Positions 1-8,357 of a DNA stretch of 55,264 bases are shown here, piece after piece (within the stretch, counting starts at the first letter, position 1; the number at the start of each line of letters is the position of its first letter). The DNA is from an uncultured Prevotellaceae bacterium (GTDB lineage: Bacteria > Bacteroidota > Bacteroidia > Bacteroidales > Bacteroidaceae). The DNA is taken from NCBI GenBank assembly GCA_902781315.1, contig CACZIT010000021.1:1-55264 (forward strand), given 5' to 3'. The notes under the pieces are model-generated. The model was not told the DNA's origin, searched no databases, and saw only the letters and a program-made list of their open reading frames with translations. Both the position numbers and the translations under genes were made by a program.

Positions 1-52
1 GTGTTTCAGGCGATTTGCAACCCCATGCAAACTACCATTTTAACCCCATTCT

Positions 53-243
53 TATCACAGATGACAGATGACAGTTTATTTATGAGCCCATCATCTGGGC
101 TGGAACTTGAGAAAACGTCAAAAAATGTAAGTAAAAATATTTACTATTATATATATAATATATATATTATATATAAATAGTAACCTTCATTTTCACCCTC
201 TTTTACCCCTTCCCTAAATAACTGTCATCTGTCATCTGTGATA
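53..243. repeat. 191-bp MITE-like inverted-repeat element with AT-rich core palindrome
   Basis: Positions 53-76 and 220-243 are a perfect 24-bp inverted repeat built on tandem ATGACAG/CTGTCAT units. Between them, 141-183 is an AT-rich dyad starting TTACTATT and ending AATAGTAA that could extrude a cruciform. There is no transposase or convincing gene inside. The layout is that of a small non-autonomous element, but no target-site duplication is obvious, so mobility is inference. The arm sequence resembles the 3' end of the DUF3987 gene at the other end of the window. Confidence 0.6.
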
Positions 244-334
244 GGAGAAGAGTGAAATGAAGGGGAGTAGCAGGGGGGTAAGACCTGCAGCTTGTAAGGT
301 CTGCGTTGTGTAAGATGGGCCCACCCTGTAGCAC

Positions 335-376
335 GAAAGTGCAGTTTTGGGGCCCGAAAAGTGCAGTTTGCGCCCC
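335..376. repeat. Two direct copies of a ~21-nt GTGCAGTTT repeat
   Basis: Two adjacent imperfect copies share the core AAAGTGCAGTTT followed by a G/C-rich tail (335-354 and 356-376). They lie just upstream of the protease promoter. No function can be assigned. The rest of 244-434 holds only this repeat and the promoter. Confidence 0.5.
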
Positions 377-381
377 AAGAA

Positions 382-413
382 TTTGCACATATCAAATTTT
401 TTTTGTAACTTTA
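382..413 (+). promoter_or_regulatory. Bacteroidota-type promoter for the M16 protease
   Basis: A TTTG box at 382-385 is followed after 20 nt by TAACTTTA at 406-413, close to the TTTG/TAnnTTTG consensus of the primary Bacteroidota sigma factor. It sits 21 nt before the ATG at 435, which argues against using the earlier in-frame ATG at 306. Confidence 0.6.
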
Positions 414-434
414 CACCATAAAATAAATACTATT

Positions 435-3284
435 ATGAAACGATACTACATTCTTGTTTTGCTGGTGTTCGCTGCGATGATGGCTTTCGCTCAGGGAGGA
501 AGCGGATTGAACTTAGCGGCAATCGACAAACAGGTGATTCCTGAAGACACGGCGGTGCGCAAGGGTGTGCTGAGCAACGGACTGACCTACTACGTTTGCC
601 GAAACGACAAGCCCGCGAAGCAGGCGTTCTTCTATCTGCTGGTGAAGGCAGGCTCCATCGTGGAGCAGGACAACGAGCGGGGCATCGCCCACTTCGTGGA
701 GCACATGCTGTTCAAGGGCACGACGCATTTCCCGGGTAGCGTGATCGACTTCTTCCGCCGCAACGGCCTGCAGTTCGGTCACGACACCAATGCCTTCACG
801 GGCTTCGCGACGGTGCGCTATCAGTTGAACGCCATTCCCGTGGACAACACGCTGCTGATGGACTCGTGCCTGTTGTTGCTTCGCGACTGGGCCGGCGATG
901 CCATCATCGATGCCAAGGACGTGGAGAGCGAGCATAACGTCGTGGTGGAGGAGTGGCGCGTCAGGAACACCGTTTCCTATGCCCAGCAGTTGCTCAACGA
1001 CCTCTTCAATCATTCCATCTATGCTGACCGCCTTCCCATCGGCGACATGAACATCGTGAAGAATTGCTCCCAACAGTTGGTGCGCGACTTCTACGACCGC
1101 TGGTATCAGCCTCAGAACCAGGCCGTTGTGGTGGTGGGCGACTTCGACCCCGACCAAATGGTGGAGAAGGTGAAGAAGATGTTTGGCGACCGCAAGCGGG
1201 GCACGTCGGTTTCACCCCTGCCGCCAGCCATTCCCGACAACGAGGCTCCCAACACTCTTCTATATGCCGACAAGCAGCAACCCTTTGGTTCCATTGGGTT
1301 GATGATGAGACTGACCGAAGACTCGACAACGCCCAAGAACACGGTAGGCGGCATGAAGACTGCCATCCTGCGCGATGAGATTAAGAACCAGATGAATAAT
1401 AAGCTCCGCGGCCTCAAGAAGAAATTTCCCGAGTTACTTGATGGCAGCGTCACGACGACCGACGTTGCCGACCTTGGCGACAAGTTGTGGATGTTCAACC
1501 TGTCGGCACCTCAGGACAAGTGGCTCAGCACGTTGGAGCTGATGGTGAAGCAAGTGGAGCTGTTACGCCGCAAGGGATTCGGCAACAAAATTGTCTTCCC
1601 CTTCGCTCCCATGAGTCCAGAATACAACGCCGACTCAACGGCCATCATCCTTGCTGATACTTCGTTTGTGAAAACAGACCGTAACATCCAAAGCACGGAA
1701 TTTGTCAACAGATGCTCCGCCGACTTCTTCCGGAACGAAGCGATACTGTCGGACATGGCCAAAGGACTTGCCGAACGACACATCAAGAACGTTGTCACCG
1801 CTGAGGAACTTCAAGAGGAGTTCTGCCGGATGACCAGCGGCCGCAACATGCTCATCGGCGTGTGGATGACCGACAGCACGGCGCTGCCCAAGAAAGAAGA
1901 GGTGGAAGCGGTGTGGCAACGCGTGAAGCAGATGGCCGACGAGCAGTTGGCCGAAGTGGAGGTGGCAGAGGCGAAGAACCTGGAGCGCATCAATGTGGAT
2001 AGCCTCGACATCCCAACGGTGCCTGGTAGCATCGTCAGTCAGCGGGTGCTGAACGATAGCATTAGCGAGGTCTACTTGTCGAACGGCGTGAAGGTGGTGT
2101 TCTTGAAGCAGAAGACGGATGCCGACATGATTAACTTCATGATTCGCCGTCCGCAAGGTTATTCCGTGCTCAACGACGACGACATCCACTATCACGACAT
2201 GTTAGGCAATTGCGTCAGGAAATACAAATGTTGGAATGGAGAGTCGAATGTGCAGGTAGAGCCTTTCGAAGACAGATTCGATCACGGTGCCCGGTGGATA
2301 AAGGGCGACAGCCTCAATGCGTTCCGAGTGGAGTGTACGCTGAAGATGTTCTACAAGTCGCTGACCCCTACCGAGGTGGACTCTGTGGAGTTTGTCGAAC
2401 AAAAGCAGAAGCTGATGGCGTCGGCCGCAGCCCAGTCCAGTCCGATAGCGCAATCGGCCCTGAAAGTAGGACTGATGACGGCAGCTGAGACGAAGCGACT
2501 GATGCCGCCCTCGGCCGAGGTGGCGTCCCAGCTCAACATCGACCACCTGCGCGAGTTGGTGAAGGACTACTACTCGAACTACAACGGTTCGGTGATGGTA
2601 GTGCAGGGAAACGTGGACGCCGACAGCATCATGCCTTATATATTGAAATATGTGGGTGGTCTGCCCTCAAAACCCGAGCGCGTGAAACGCTTGACGTGGC
2701 CTGCCGACCACTACCGGACGGAGAACACGGTTGTGGTGGAGAAAATTGAGAATCCTGCCCCCATCGCTCAGACCGTGATGTACTACACTTGGGAAAAGGG
2801 TTTCCAATACACCCAGCAGTCGCATGCCCACAACGAGGTGTTGCTGAGCGTGCTGAGAGACCTGCTCATCCAGACCCTGCGCGTTCAGCATAGCGACGTC
2901 TATACTCCGCAAGTGCAGATGGAAGACGCCCTGTTGCCCGTGCCTCACATGAGGATCACCATCGCCTTCGCCTGCAATCCCACCCAGCGCGAGCGCATCG
3001 CAAAGGATGTGGAGCAGCTGGTGAAGCAGATGGCTGAGGGCAACCTCATCACGCAGGACCTCATCGACGGCTACCTCAAGATTCGTGAAAAGCAGAGTAC
3101 CGATTACAAGGACAATGAATACACCCGCCGCCGCAACTACCTGACGCAGGAATTGAACGGAATCGTGGTCAAGCAAGGCGATATGACCTACGTCCGTCAG
3201 GTGACGCCGGCGTCGCTCCGTGCCCACGTCAAGCAATTGCTGAAGCACGGCAACCTGCATGTGGGCTATCTGACGACGGAGTGA
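435..3284 (+). CDS. M16 family zinc metalloprotease (pitrilysin-type), secreted
   Basis: This 949-residue protein begins with a signal peptide (about residues 1-20, ending AFAQ), so it should act in the periplasm or cell envelope. The inverted zinc motif HFVEH is at residues 86-90: the two His bind zinc and Glu89 is the catalytic base. The third ligand is expected about 76 residues later, where Glu166 and Glu173 lie. The length fits the large M16 proteins with an active N-terminal pair of domains followed by an inactive pair. The start at 435 is chosen because the reading frame before it overlaps the promoter and encodes no signal peptide. It appears monocistronic. The family degrades peptides in a closed chamber; the substrate here is unknown. 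Confidence 0.9.
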   Translation: MKRYYILVLLVFAAMMAFAQGGSGLNLAAIDKQVIPEDTAVRKGVLSNGLTYYVCRNDKPAKQAFFYLLVKAGSIVEQDNERGIAHFVEHMLFKGTTHFPGSVIDFFRRNGLQFGHDTNAFTGFATVRYQLNAIPVDNTLLMDSCLLLLRDWAGDAIIDAKDVESEHNVVVEEWRVRNTVSYAQQLLNDLFNHSIYADRLPIGDMNIVKNCSQQLVRDFYDRWYQPQNQAVVVVGDFDPDQMVEKVKKMFGDRKRGTSVSPLPPAIPDNEAPNTLLYADKQQPFGSIGLMMRLTEDSTTPKNTVGGMKTAILRDEIKNQMNNKLRGLKKKFPELLDGSVTTTDVADLGDKLWMFNLSAPQDKWLSTLELMVKQVELLRRKGFGNKIVFPFAPMSPEYNADSTAIILADTSFVKTDRNIQSTEFVNRCSADFFRNEAILSDMAKGLAERHIKNVVTAEELQEEFCRMTSGRNMLIGVWMTDSTALPKKEEVEAVWQRVKQMADEQLAEVEVAEAKNLERINVDSLDIPTVPGSIVSQRVLNDSISEVYLSNGVKVVFLKQKTDADMINFMIRRPQGYSVLNDDDIHYHDMLGNCVRKYKCWNGESNVQVEPFEDRFDHGARWIKGDSLNAFRVECTLKMFYKSLTPTEVDSVEFVEQKQKLMASAAAQSSPIAQSALKVGLMTAAETKRLMPPSAEVASQLNIDHLRELVKDYYSNYNGSVMVVQGNVDADSIMPYILKYVGGLPSKPERVKRLTWPADHYRTENTVVVEKIENPAPIAQTVMYYTWEKGFQYTQQSHAHNEVLLSVLRDLLIQTLRVQHSDVYTPQVQMEDALLPVPHMRITIAFACNPTQRERIAKDVEQLVKQMAEGNLITQDLIDGYLKIREKQSTDYKDNEYTRRRNYLTQELNGIVVKQGDMTYVRQVTPASLRAHVKQLLKHGNLHVGYLTTE

Positions 3285-3350
3285 CAGCGCCTGCCGTTGC
3301 CCGGAAAAAGGATGTTGCGACCCTTCGCAAGTTTATTTTTATGATTTTTC

Positions 3351-3381
3351 TTTGCAGAATCAGAAATAATTGCTACCTTTG
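3351..3381 (+). promoter_or_regulatory. Promoter of the POT transporter/CobW operon
   Basis: TTTG at 3351-3354 and TACCTTTG at 3374-3381 are separated by 19 nt. The predicted start lies about 105 nt before the ATG at 3494, leaving a long leader. Confidence 0.65.
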
Positions 3382-3395
3382 TGCCAATAAACCCG

Positions 3396-3425
3396 CGGAG
3401 GCAGTTCCACGAGGGGCTGCCTCCG
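3396..3425 (+). promoter_or_regulatory. Stable hairpin in the 5' leader of the POT transporter
   Basis: A perfect 9-bp GC-rich stem (CGGAGGCAG / CTGCCTCCG, 3396-3404 and 3417-3425) with a 12-nt loop lies just after the promoter. TGTGGTTTTGTGG follows rather than a clean T-run, so it could be a weak attenuator, a 5' stabiliser, or the remains of a terminator. Confidence 0.45.
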
Positions 3426-3493
3426 TGTGGTTTTGTGGGCTTGCGTTGCCCCCTTGATGATCTATTATTCACTTAAATAAAACAACAAAAATT

Positions 3494-5011
3494 ATGTTCG
3501 AAGGACAACCTAAAGGACTCTACGCGTTGGCATTGGCCAACACCGGTGAGCGTTTCGGCTACTACACGATGATAGCCGTGTTTGCATTGTTTTTAAGAGC
3601 TAACTTTGGCCTCGAGCCAGGAACGGCCGGACTCATCTACAGTTCGTTCCTCATGCTCGTCTACTTCCTGCCGCTCGTGGGTGGTATCATGGCCGATAAG
3701 TTCGGTTTCGGTCGCATGGTGACCATCGGTATTCTCATCATGTTCCTGGGCTATCTGCTGCTGGCCGTGCCTATGGGCGGCGGTGGTGTGGCTATGGTGT
3801 GCATGGTGGCTGCGCTCATCTTTATCAGCTTCGGCACAGGACTCTTCAAGGGCAACCTGCAGGTGATGGTGGGTAATCTCTACGACGACCCCGCACTGGC
3901 CTCGAAGCGCGACTCGGCATTCTCCATTTTCTACATGGCCATCAACATCGGTGCGCTCTTTGCTCCCACGGCTGCCATCAAGATCATGGAGTGGGCCCAG
4001 AAGAGCCTCGGCGTCTCTGAGAACGACTCCTATCACTTCGCCTTCGCTGTGGCCTGCGCCTCGCTGATTCTCTCCATCGCCATCTACTACGCCTTCCGCT
4101 CGTCGTTCCGCCACGTGGAGGGAGGCAAGAAGAAGGATAGCGCCGCTGCCGTGAGCACCGAGCCGGAGCTCTCGAAGGAGGAGACCAAGCAGCGCATCGT
4201 GGCCCTGTGCCTGGTGTTTGCGGTGGTGATTTTCTTCTGGATGGCATTCCACCAGAACGGCCTGACGCTGACGTACTTCGCCAATGAGTTCACCGAGAAG
4301 TCGGCCAGCGGTGTGCACACGATGCCGTTCGACGTGATCAACCTCGTGATGATTATCTTCATCGTCTATGCCCTGTTCTCATTCTTCCAGAGCAAGACGC
4401 AGAAGGCCAAGGGCATCTCGGCGCTGGTGATACTGGCTGCGCTCGGCGTGCTCTACTACAAGTACACGCAGGCTACGGGCACACTCGCCATCTCGGCTCC
4501 CATCTTCCAGCAGTTCAACCCCTTCTACGTGGTGGCTCTGACGCCCGTCTCGATGGCCATCTTCGGCGCGCTCGCCGCTAAGGGCAAGGAGCCCTCGGCA
4601 CCCCGCAAGATTGCCTACGGTATGCTTGTGGCAGCCGTAGCCTTCTGCCTGATGCTCGTGGCTTCGCAGGGCTTGCTGACGCCTAACGAGCAGGCTGCCG
4701 CCGGCGATGCAGGCAAGTTCGTGTCGCCCTACTGGCTCATCTCCGTCTACCTCGTGCTGACGTTCGGCGAGCTGCTGCTTTCGCCGATGGGCATCTCGTT
4801 CGTCTCGAAGGTGGCTCTCCCGAAGTATAAGGGTATGATGATGGGTGGATGGTTTGTGGCCACGGCCTTCGGCAACATGCTCGTCAGCGTGGGCGGTCTG
4901 CTCTGGGGCGGTCTCTCGCTCACCGTTGTCTGGGGCGTGTTCATCGTGCTCTGCCTGCTCTCGGCCCTCTTCATGTTTGCCATGATGAAGCGCTTGGAAA
5001 AAGTTGCTTAA
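3494..5011 (+). CDS. POT/PTR2-family oligopeptide transporter (MFS)
   Basis: A 505-residue polytopic inner-membrane protein of the proton-coupled oligopeptide transporter family, which imports di- and tripeptides. The family signature in helix 1 is visible as GERFGYY (Glu19, Arg20, Tyr22, Tyr23). The glycine-rich GTGLFKGNLQVMVG motif follows in the next helices, and about 12-14 hydrophobic segments are present. The first Glu of the usual ExxER proton-coupling motif is Asn16. Its stop is 18 nt before the CobW-like GTPase, so the two are probably co-transcribed. The family call is firm; substrate and coupling ion are not visible. Confidence 0.88.
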   Translation: MFEGQPKGLYALALANTGERFGYYTMIAVFALFLRANFGLEPGTAGLIYSSFLMLVYFLPLVGGIMADKFGFGRMVTIGILIMFLGYLLLAVPMGGGGVAMVCMVAALIFISFGTGLFKGNLQVMVGNLYDDPALASKRDSAFSIFYMAINIGALFAPTAAIKIMEWAQKSLGVSENDSYHFAFAVACASLILSIAIYYAFRSSFRHVEGGKKKDSAAAVSTEPELSKEETKQRIVALCLVFAVVIFFWMAFHQNGLTLTYFANEFTEKSASGVHTMPFDVINLVMIIFIVYALFSFFQSKTQKAKGISALVILAALGVLYYKYTQATGTLAISAPIFQQFNPFYVVALTPVSMAIFGALAAKGKEPSAPRKIAYGMLVAAVAFCLMLVASQGLLTPNEQAAAGDAGKFVSPYWLISVYLVLTFGELLLSPMGISFVSKVALPKYKGMMMGGWFVATAFGNMLVSVGGLLWGGLSLTVVWGVFIVLCLLSALFMFAMMKRLEKVA

Positions 5012-5029
5012 TAAATAATTCATATAGAA

Positions 5030-6319
5030 ATGGAAAAAATCCCTGTGCTGCTGCTCACGGGCTACCTGGGCAGCGGCAAGACCACACTCCTCAACCGTAT
5101 CTTGAACAATCGCCGCGGCATTAAGTTTGCGGTGATTGTCAATGATATCGGTGAGGTGAACATTGATGCCGACCTGATAGAAAAGGGTGGCATAGTAGGA
5201 CAAAAGGATGACAGTCTTGTGGCCCTGCAGAACGGCTGCATCTGCTGCACGCTGAAGATGGATCTCGTGGAGCAGCTGCGCGACATCACCCGCCAGCACC
5301 GCTTCGACTACATCGTCATAGAAGCCAGCGGCATCTGCGAACCGGCACCCATTGCCCAAACCATCTGTTCGATGCCGAGCATGGGGCTCGAATACGTCTA
5401 CGACGGCGAGCCTGTGGTAGACTGCATCGTCAGCGTCGTCGATGCGCTCCGCATGCGCGACGAGTTTGGCAGCGGCGACCTTCTGATGCGCCACGACATT
5501 GAAGAAGAGGACATCGAGAACCTCGTCATCCAGCAGATAGAGTTCTGCAATATCATCTTGCTCAACAAGGCTTCCGAGGTGAAACCGGAGGAACTGGAGC
5601 GCGTGCGGCAGATTGTGCGGGCGCTTCAGCCAAAGGCCGAAATCATCGAGACGGATTATTGCGACGTGCCGTTCGAGAAAATCCTCCATACGGGCATGTT
5701 CGACTTCGACCAGGTAGCAACGTCAGCTGCTTGGATCAACGAAATCGAGAATCATCATGAAGATGATGACGATGATGACGACGACGAGCATGAGCACCAT
5801 CATCACGACGATGATGACGACGAGCATGAGCACCACCATCACGATGACGACGACGATGAACATGAGCACCATCATCATCCCTCCCCCTCGGGGGAGTCGG
5901 AGGGGGGCTCCCACCACCACCACCATCATCATGATGAGGGTGAGGCTGAGGAATATGGCATCGGCACGTATGTCTACTACCGGCGCCCCGCTCTGAACCT
6001 TGGATTGTTCGATGAGTTTGTAGCCCGCCGCTGGCCGAAAGGCGTTATTCGGGCGAAAGGCATCTGCTGGTTCCACGACGAACCCGATATGTGCTACGTG
6101 TTCGAGCAGGCCGGCAAGCAGGTGAGCATTCGTCAGGCCGGCCAGTGGTACGCCACGATGCCCGAAAACGAGCTGCGTCTCTTCAAGGAGCAGAATCCGG
6201 GCTTGCAACGCGATTGGGACGACCGCTACGGCGACCGCATGCAGAAGCTGGTCTTCATTGGTCAGCATCTCGACAAGGAGGCCATTGCCCGCGAACTCGA
6301 CCGCTGTTTGGAAGAGTAG
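5030..6319 (+). CDS. CobW/COG0523-family G3E GTPase, putative metal (zinc) chaperone
   Basis: This 429-residue cytoplasmic protein has a P-loop GYLGSGKT (residues 11-18), the metal-binding CxCC motif of the family (CICC, residues 70-73) and a C-terminal CobW_C domain (about 310-425). The base-recognition motif reads LNKAS where NKxD is usual. Between the domains lies a metal-binding linker (about 243-302) of Asp, Glu and His runs, built from three tandem repeats of about 30 nt. A GC-rich REP-like element interrupts the linker and adds Pro-Ser-Gly-rich residues in frame. Family members deliver zinc or other metals to client proteins; the metal here is inferred from the His-rich linker. It is the second gene after the POT transporter and is followed by a terminator. 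Confidence 0.88.
   Translation: MEKIPVLLLTGYLGSGKTTLLNRILNNRRGIKFAVIVNDIGEVNIDADLIEKGGIVGQKDDSLVALQNGCICCTLKMDLVEQLRDITRQHRFDYIVIEASGICEPAPIAQTICSMPSMGLEYVYDGEPVVDCIVSVVDALRMRDEFGSGDLLMRHDIEEEDIENLVIQQIEFCNIILLNKASEVKPEELERVRQIVRALQPKAEIIETDYCDVPFEKILHTGMFDFDQVATSAAWINEIENHHEDDDDDDDDEHEHHHHDDDDDEHEHHHHDDDDDEHEHHHHPSPSGESEGGSHHHHHHHDEGEAEEYGIGTYVYYRRPALNLGLFDEFVARRWPKGVIRAKGICWFHDEPDMCYVFEQAGKQVSIRQAGQWYATMPENELRLFKEQNPGLQRDWDDRYGDRMQKLVFIGQHLDKEAIARELDRCLEE
5879..5912 (+). repeat. REP-like GC-rich element, copy 1, translated within the CobW linker
   Basis: The core CCCCCTCGGGGG followed by a G-run matches the reverse complement of the intergenic element at 22917-22948. It is translated as Pro-Ser-Pro-Ser-Gly-Glu-Ser-Glu-Gly-Gly-Ser, interrupting the His/Asp tract without shifting the frame. 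Confidence 0.7.
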
Positions 6320-6368
6320 AAAGAAGTGGCACACGCTTTTGCTCATAGCAGAAATCGTGAAAAAACAG

Positions 6369-6412
6369 TCGGCCCTGCACTCGTCCCGTACGGATGGTGT
6401 GGGGCCGATTTT
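6369..6412 (+). terminator. Probable intrinsic terminator after the CobW-type gene
   Basis: A stem TCGGCCC (6369-6375) / GGGCCGA (6402-6408) encloses a long loop and is followed by TTTT. It is the only hairpin between this gene and the next promoter. Confidence 0.55.
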
Positions 6413-6439
6413 CGAAAGTGAAGAAAAACGCGTATTTCC

Positions 6440-6470
6440 TTTGCGCTTTCCATCGTTTTTTGTATCTTTG
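6440..6470 (+). promoter_or_regulatory. Promoter of the Omp28-like gene pair
   Basis: TTTG at 6440-6443 and TATCTTTG at 6463-6470 are separated by 19 nt, 39 nt before the ATG at 6510. Confidence 0.65.
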
Positions 6471-6509
6471 CAGAATATTTGATAATAACTATTAATTTAA
6501 ATAAAAAGT

Positions 6510-8357
6510 ATGAAGAAACCTTTACTCTTATTGTTCGCCCTGCTGGCGGTCTGCACGATGCAGGCTCAGGAGGAAATTCTCTATGGAGTCTATACCGGCT
6601 CGGGCACGCTGAAAGGTATGGGCACGCAGAAGGCCGAGACCTACGATGTGGCGATGCATCTGCAGGACCCTGCGCTGGTTGGCATGCAGATAGTAGGCAT
6701 CAACGTGCCTCTCAACGAAGGAGCCACCGTCACCGACTGCAAGGCTTGGCTGACGAGCGAGCTGGCGTTGGACGGCGGTAAGAATGTGGCCGACATTGCT
6801 GAGGCTGAATTCACCGCCGACGGCAAGTGGGTGGAAGTGACGTTTGCCGAACCTTACACCGTCACCGAGGCTGGTCTCTACGCCGGCTACACGCTGACGG
6901 TGCCCTCGGTAGTGGCGTCGCAGGATGCCGACCCCAACAAGCGTCCCATCATGTGCGTTTCGAGCGAGGACATCGGCAACCTCTATATACACACTTCGCG
7001 TTCCGTGCGCAAATGGCGTCAGCTGGCCGAGACAGCCTACTATTCAACGGGTGCCTATGCGATGGTGGTGCGTCTGAAGGGGCCGCAGGTGAAGGAATAT
7101 GCCGTCTCCGTATTGCCGCCCGACGAGCTCTCTACCTATGTGCTGAAGGGCAAGTCGGTCACGCTCACGCTTCAGTTGGAGAATCACGGTCTGGCCGACA
7201 TCACCAACATTGACTACTACGTGGCCATCGACGGCCAACGCGCTGAAGAGGCCGACCGTCATGTCAACGTGTCGCTCAAGGGTGGCTACTATGGCCGTCG
7301 GGCCAATCTCAAGGTGCAGCTGCCTGTAGTGAGCGAAGCCGGCTCGCGTGAGGTGAACGTCGTCGTCACGAAGCTGAACGGCAAAGACAACGAAGATGCC
7401 GCCCCCGGCACGACCTTCTCGATGGCCTACCTCTCGGAGTATCCCAAGCACAAGCCCCTCATGGAGGAATACACCGGCACCTGGTGCCAGTATTGTCCGC
7501 GCGGTATGGCCGGTATGGAGGGCATGAACAAGCTTTATGGCGACGACTTCGTGGGTGTGGCTTTCCACAACGGCGACCCCATGCAGGTGACCGCTCTCTA
7601 TCCCAATGATGTGAACAGCTTCCCCAACGGCTATCTCGACCGCGTGCTGAACGTCAATCCGTTCAGCGGCACGAATGGTGGCAGTCTGGGCATCAAGGAC
7701 GACTGGAAGCGGCGTCAGAACATCATTGCTCCGGCATCCATCGAACTGAAGGCCGTATGGGCCGACGAGGCTCAGACGAAGCTTGAGGTGACTTCCACGA
7801 CCACCTTCGTGCGCGACTTCAAGAACAGCCCCTACCAGCTCACCTACATTCTGACGGCCGACGGCCTGAAAGGCGACACCAACGACTGGTGGCAGGTGAA
7901 CGCGCTCTCCGGCGATGCCGAGGCCAAGAAAGACCCCTATCTGGCTGTCTTTGCCAATCAGTCTTCGCCCATCAAGAACATTGAGTACAACGACGTGGCC
8001 ATCCAGCTCTCTAACTCGCGTGCACTTGCAATGGAGGGGACGCTGCCCGGCTCGGTGGAAGGCGGCAAGGGCTATGAGCACAAATACGTCTTCGACGTGA
8101 CGGAGAATGAGCTGGTGCAGGACAAGACTAAGTTGCGCCCCGTAGTGGTGCTCATCGACACGACGACGGGCGAGGCCGTGAATGCCGACAAGGTGGGCGT
8201 CAGTAGCGAGACCGACGGCATCAGCGAGATTCCTTCCGACGACGAGCTTCAACGGGCCGACGGCAAGTCGTACGACTTGCAGGGGCGTGAGTTGAATGCT
8301 GCCCATCGGGCTATGCGTGGCATATATATTGTTAATGGTAAAAAAGTTATAAGATAA
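6510..8357 (+). CDS. Omp28-related secreted protein with thioredoxin-like CxxC and type IX-like tail
   Basis: The 615-residue protein has a signal peptide (MKKPLLLLFALLAVCTMQAQ) and an N-terminal beta-rich region of unknown role. A thioredoxin-like domain starts near residue 318, with motif TWCQYC (Cys326 and Cys329) as in Omp28-related outer-membrane proteins. The C-terminus has the pattern of short Prevotella secretion/sorting tails: YDLQGREL, then RGIYIVNGKKV. The thiol motif suggests disulfide exchange or redox binding at the cell surface, but this is not proven for the family. Its stop codon overlaps the next start by one base. Confidence 0.72.
   Translation: MKKPLLLLFALLAVCTMQAQEEILYGVYTGSGTLKGMGTQKAETYDVAMHLQDPALVGMQIVGINVPLNEGATVTDCKAWLTSELALDGGKNVADIAEAEFTADGKWVEVTFAEPYTVTEAGLYAGYTLTVPSVVASQDADPNKRPIMCVSSEDIGNLYIHTSRSVRKWRQLAETAYYSTGAYAMVVRLKGPQVKEYAVSVLPPDELSTYVLKGKSVTLTLQLENHGLADITNIDYYVAIDGQRAEEADRHVNVSLKGGYYGRRANLKVQLPVVSEAGSREVNVVVTKLNGKDNEDAAPGTTFSMAYLSEYPKHKPLMEEYTGTWCQYCPRGMAGMEGMNKLYGDDFVGVAFHNGDPMQVTALYPNDVNSFPNGYLDRVLNVNPFSGTNGGSLGIKDDWKRRQNIIAPASIELKAVWADEAQTKLEVTSTTTFVRDFKNSPYQLTYILTADGLKGDTNDWWQVNALSGDAEAKKDPYLAVFANQSSPIKNIEYNDVAIQLSNSRALAMEGTLPGSVEGGKGYEHKYVFDVTENELVQDKTKLRPVVVLIDTTTGEAVNADKVGVSSETDGISEIPSDDELQRADGKSYDLQGRELNAAHRAMRGIYIVNGKKVIR

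Noticed and set aside
203-388. Small minus-strand frame at the left edge
   Set aside because: It covers an inverted-repeat arm and the direct repeats, has no start signals, and its C-terminal resemblance to the DUF3987 end is explained by the shared repeat.
4379-5689. 436-codon frame antisense to the transporter and CobW genes
   Set aside because: It spans two real genes on the other strand and has a His/Glu/Ala-rich composition typical of shadow frames.
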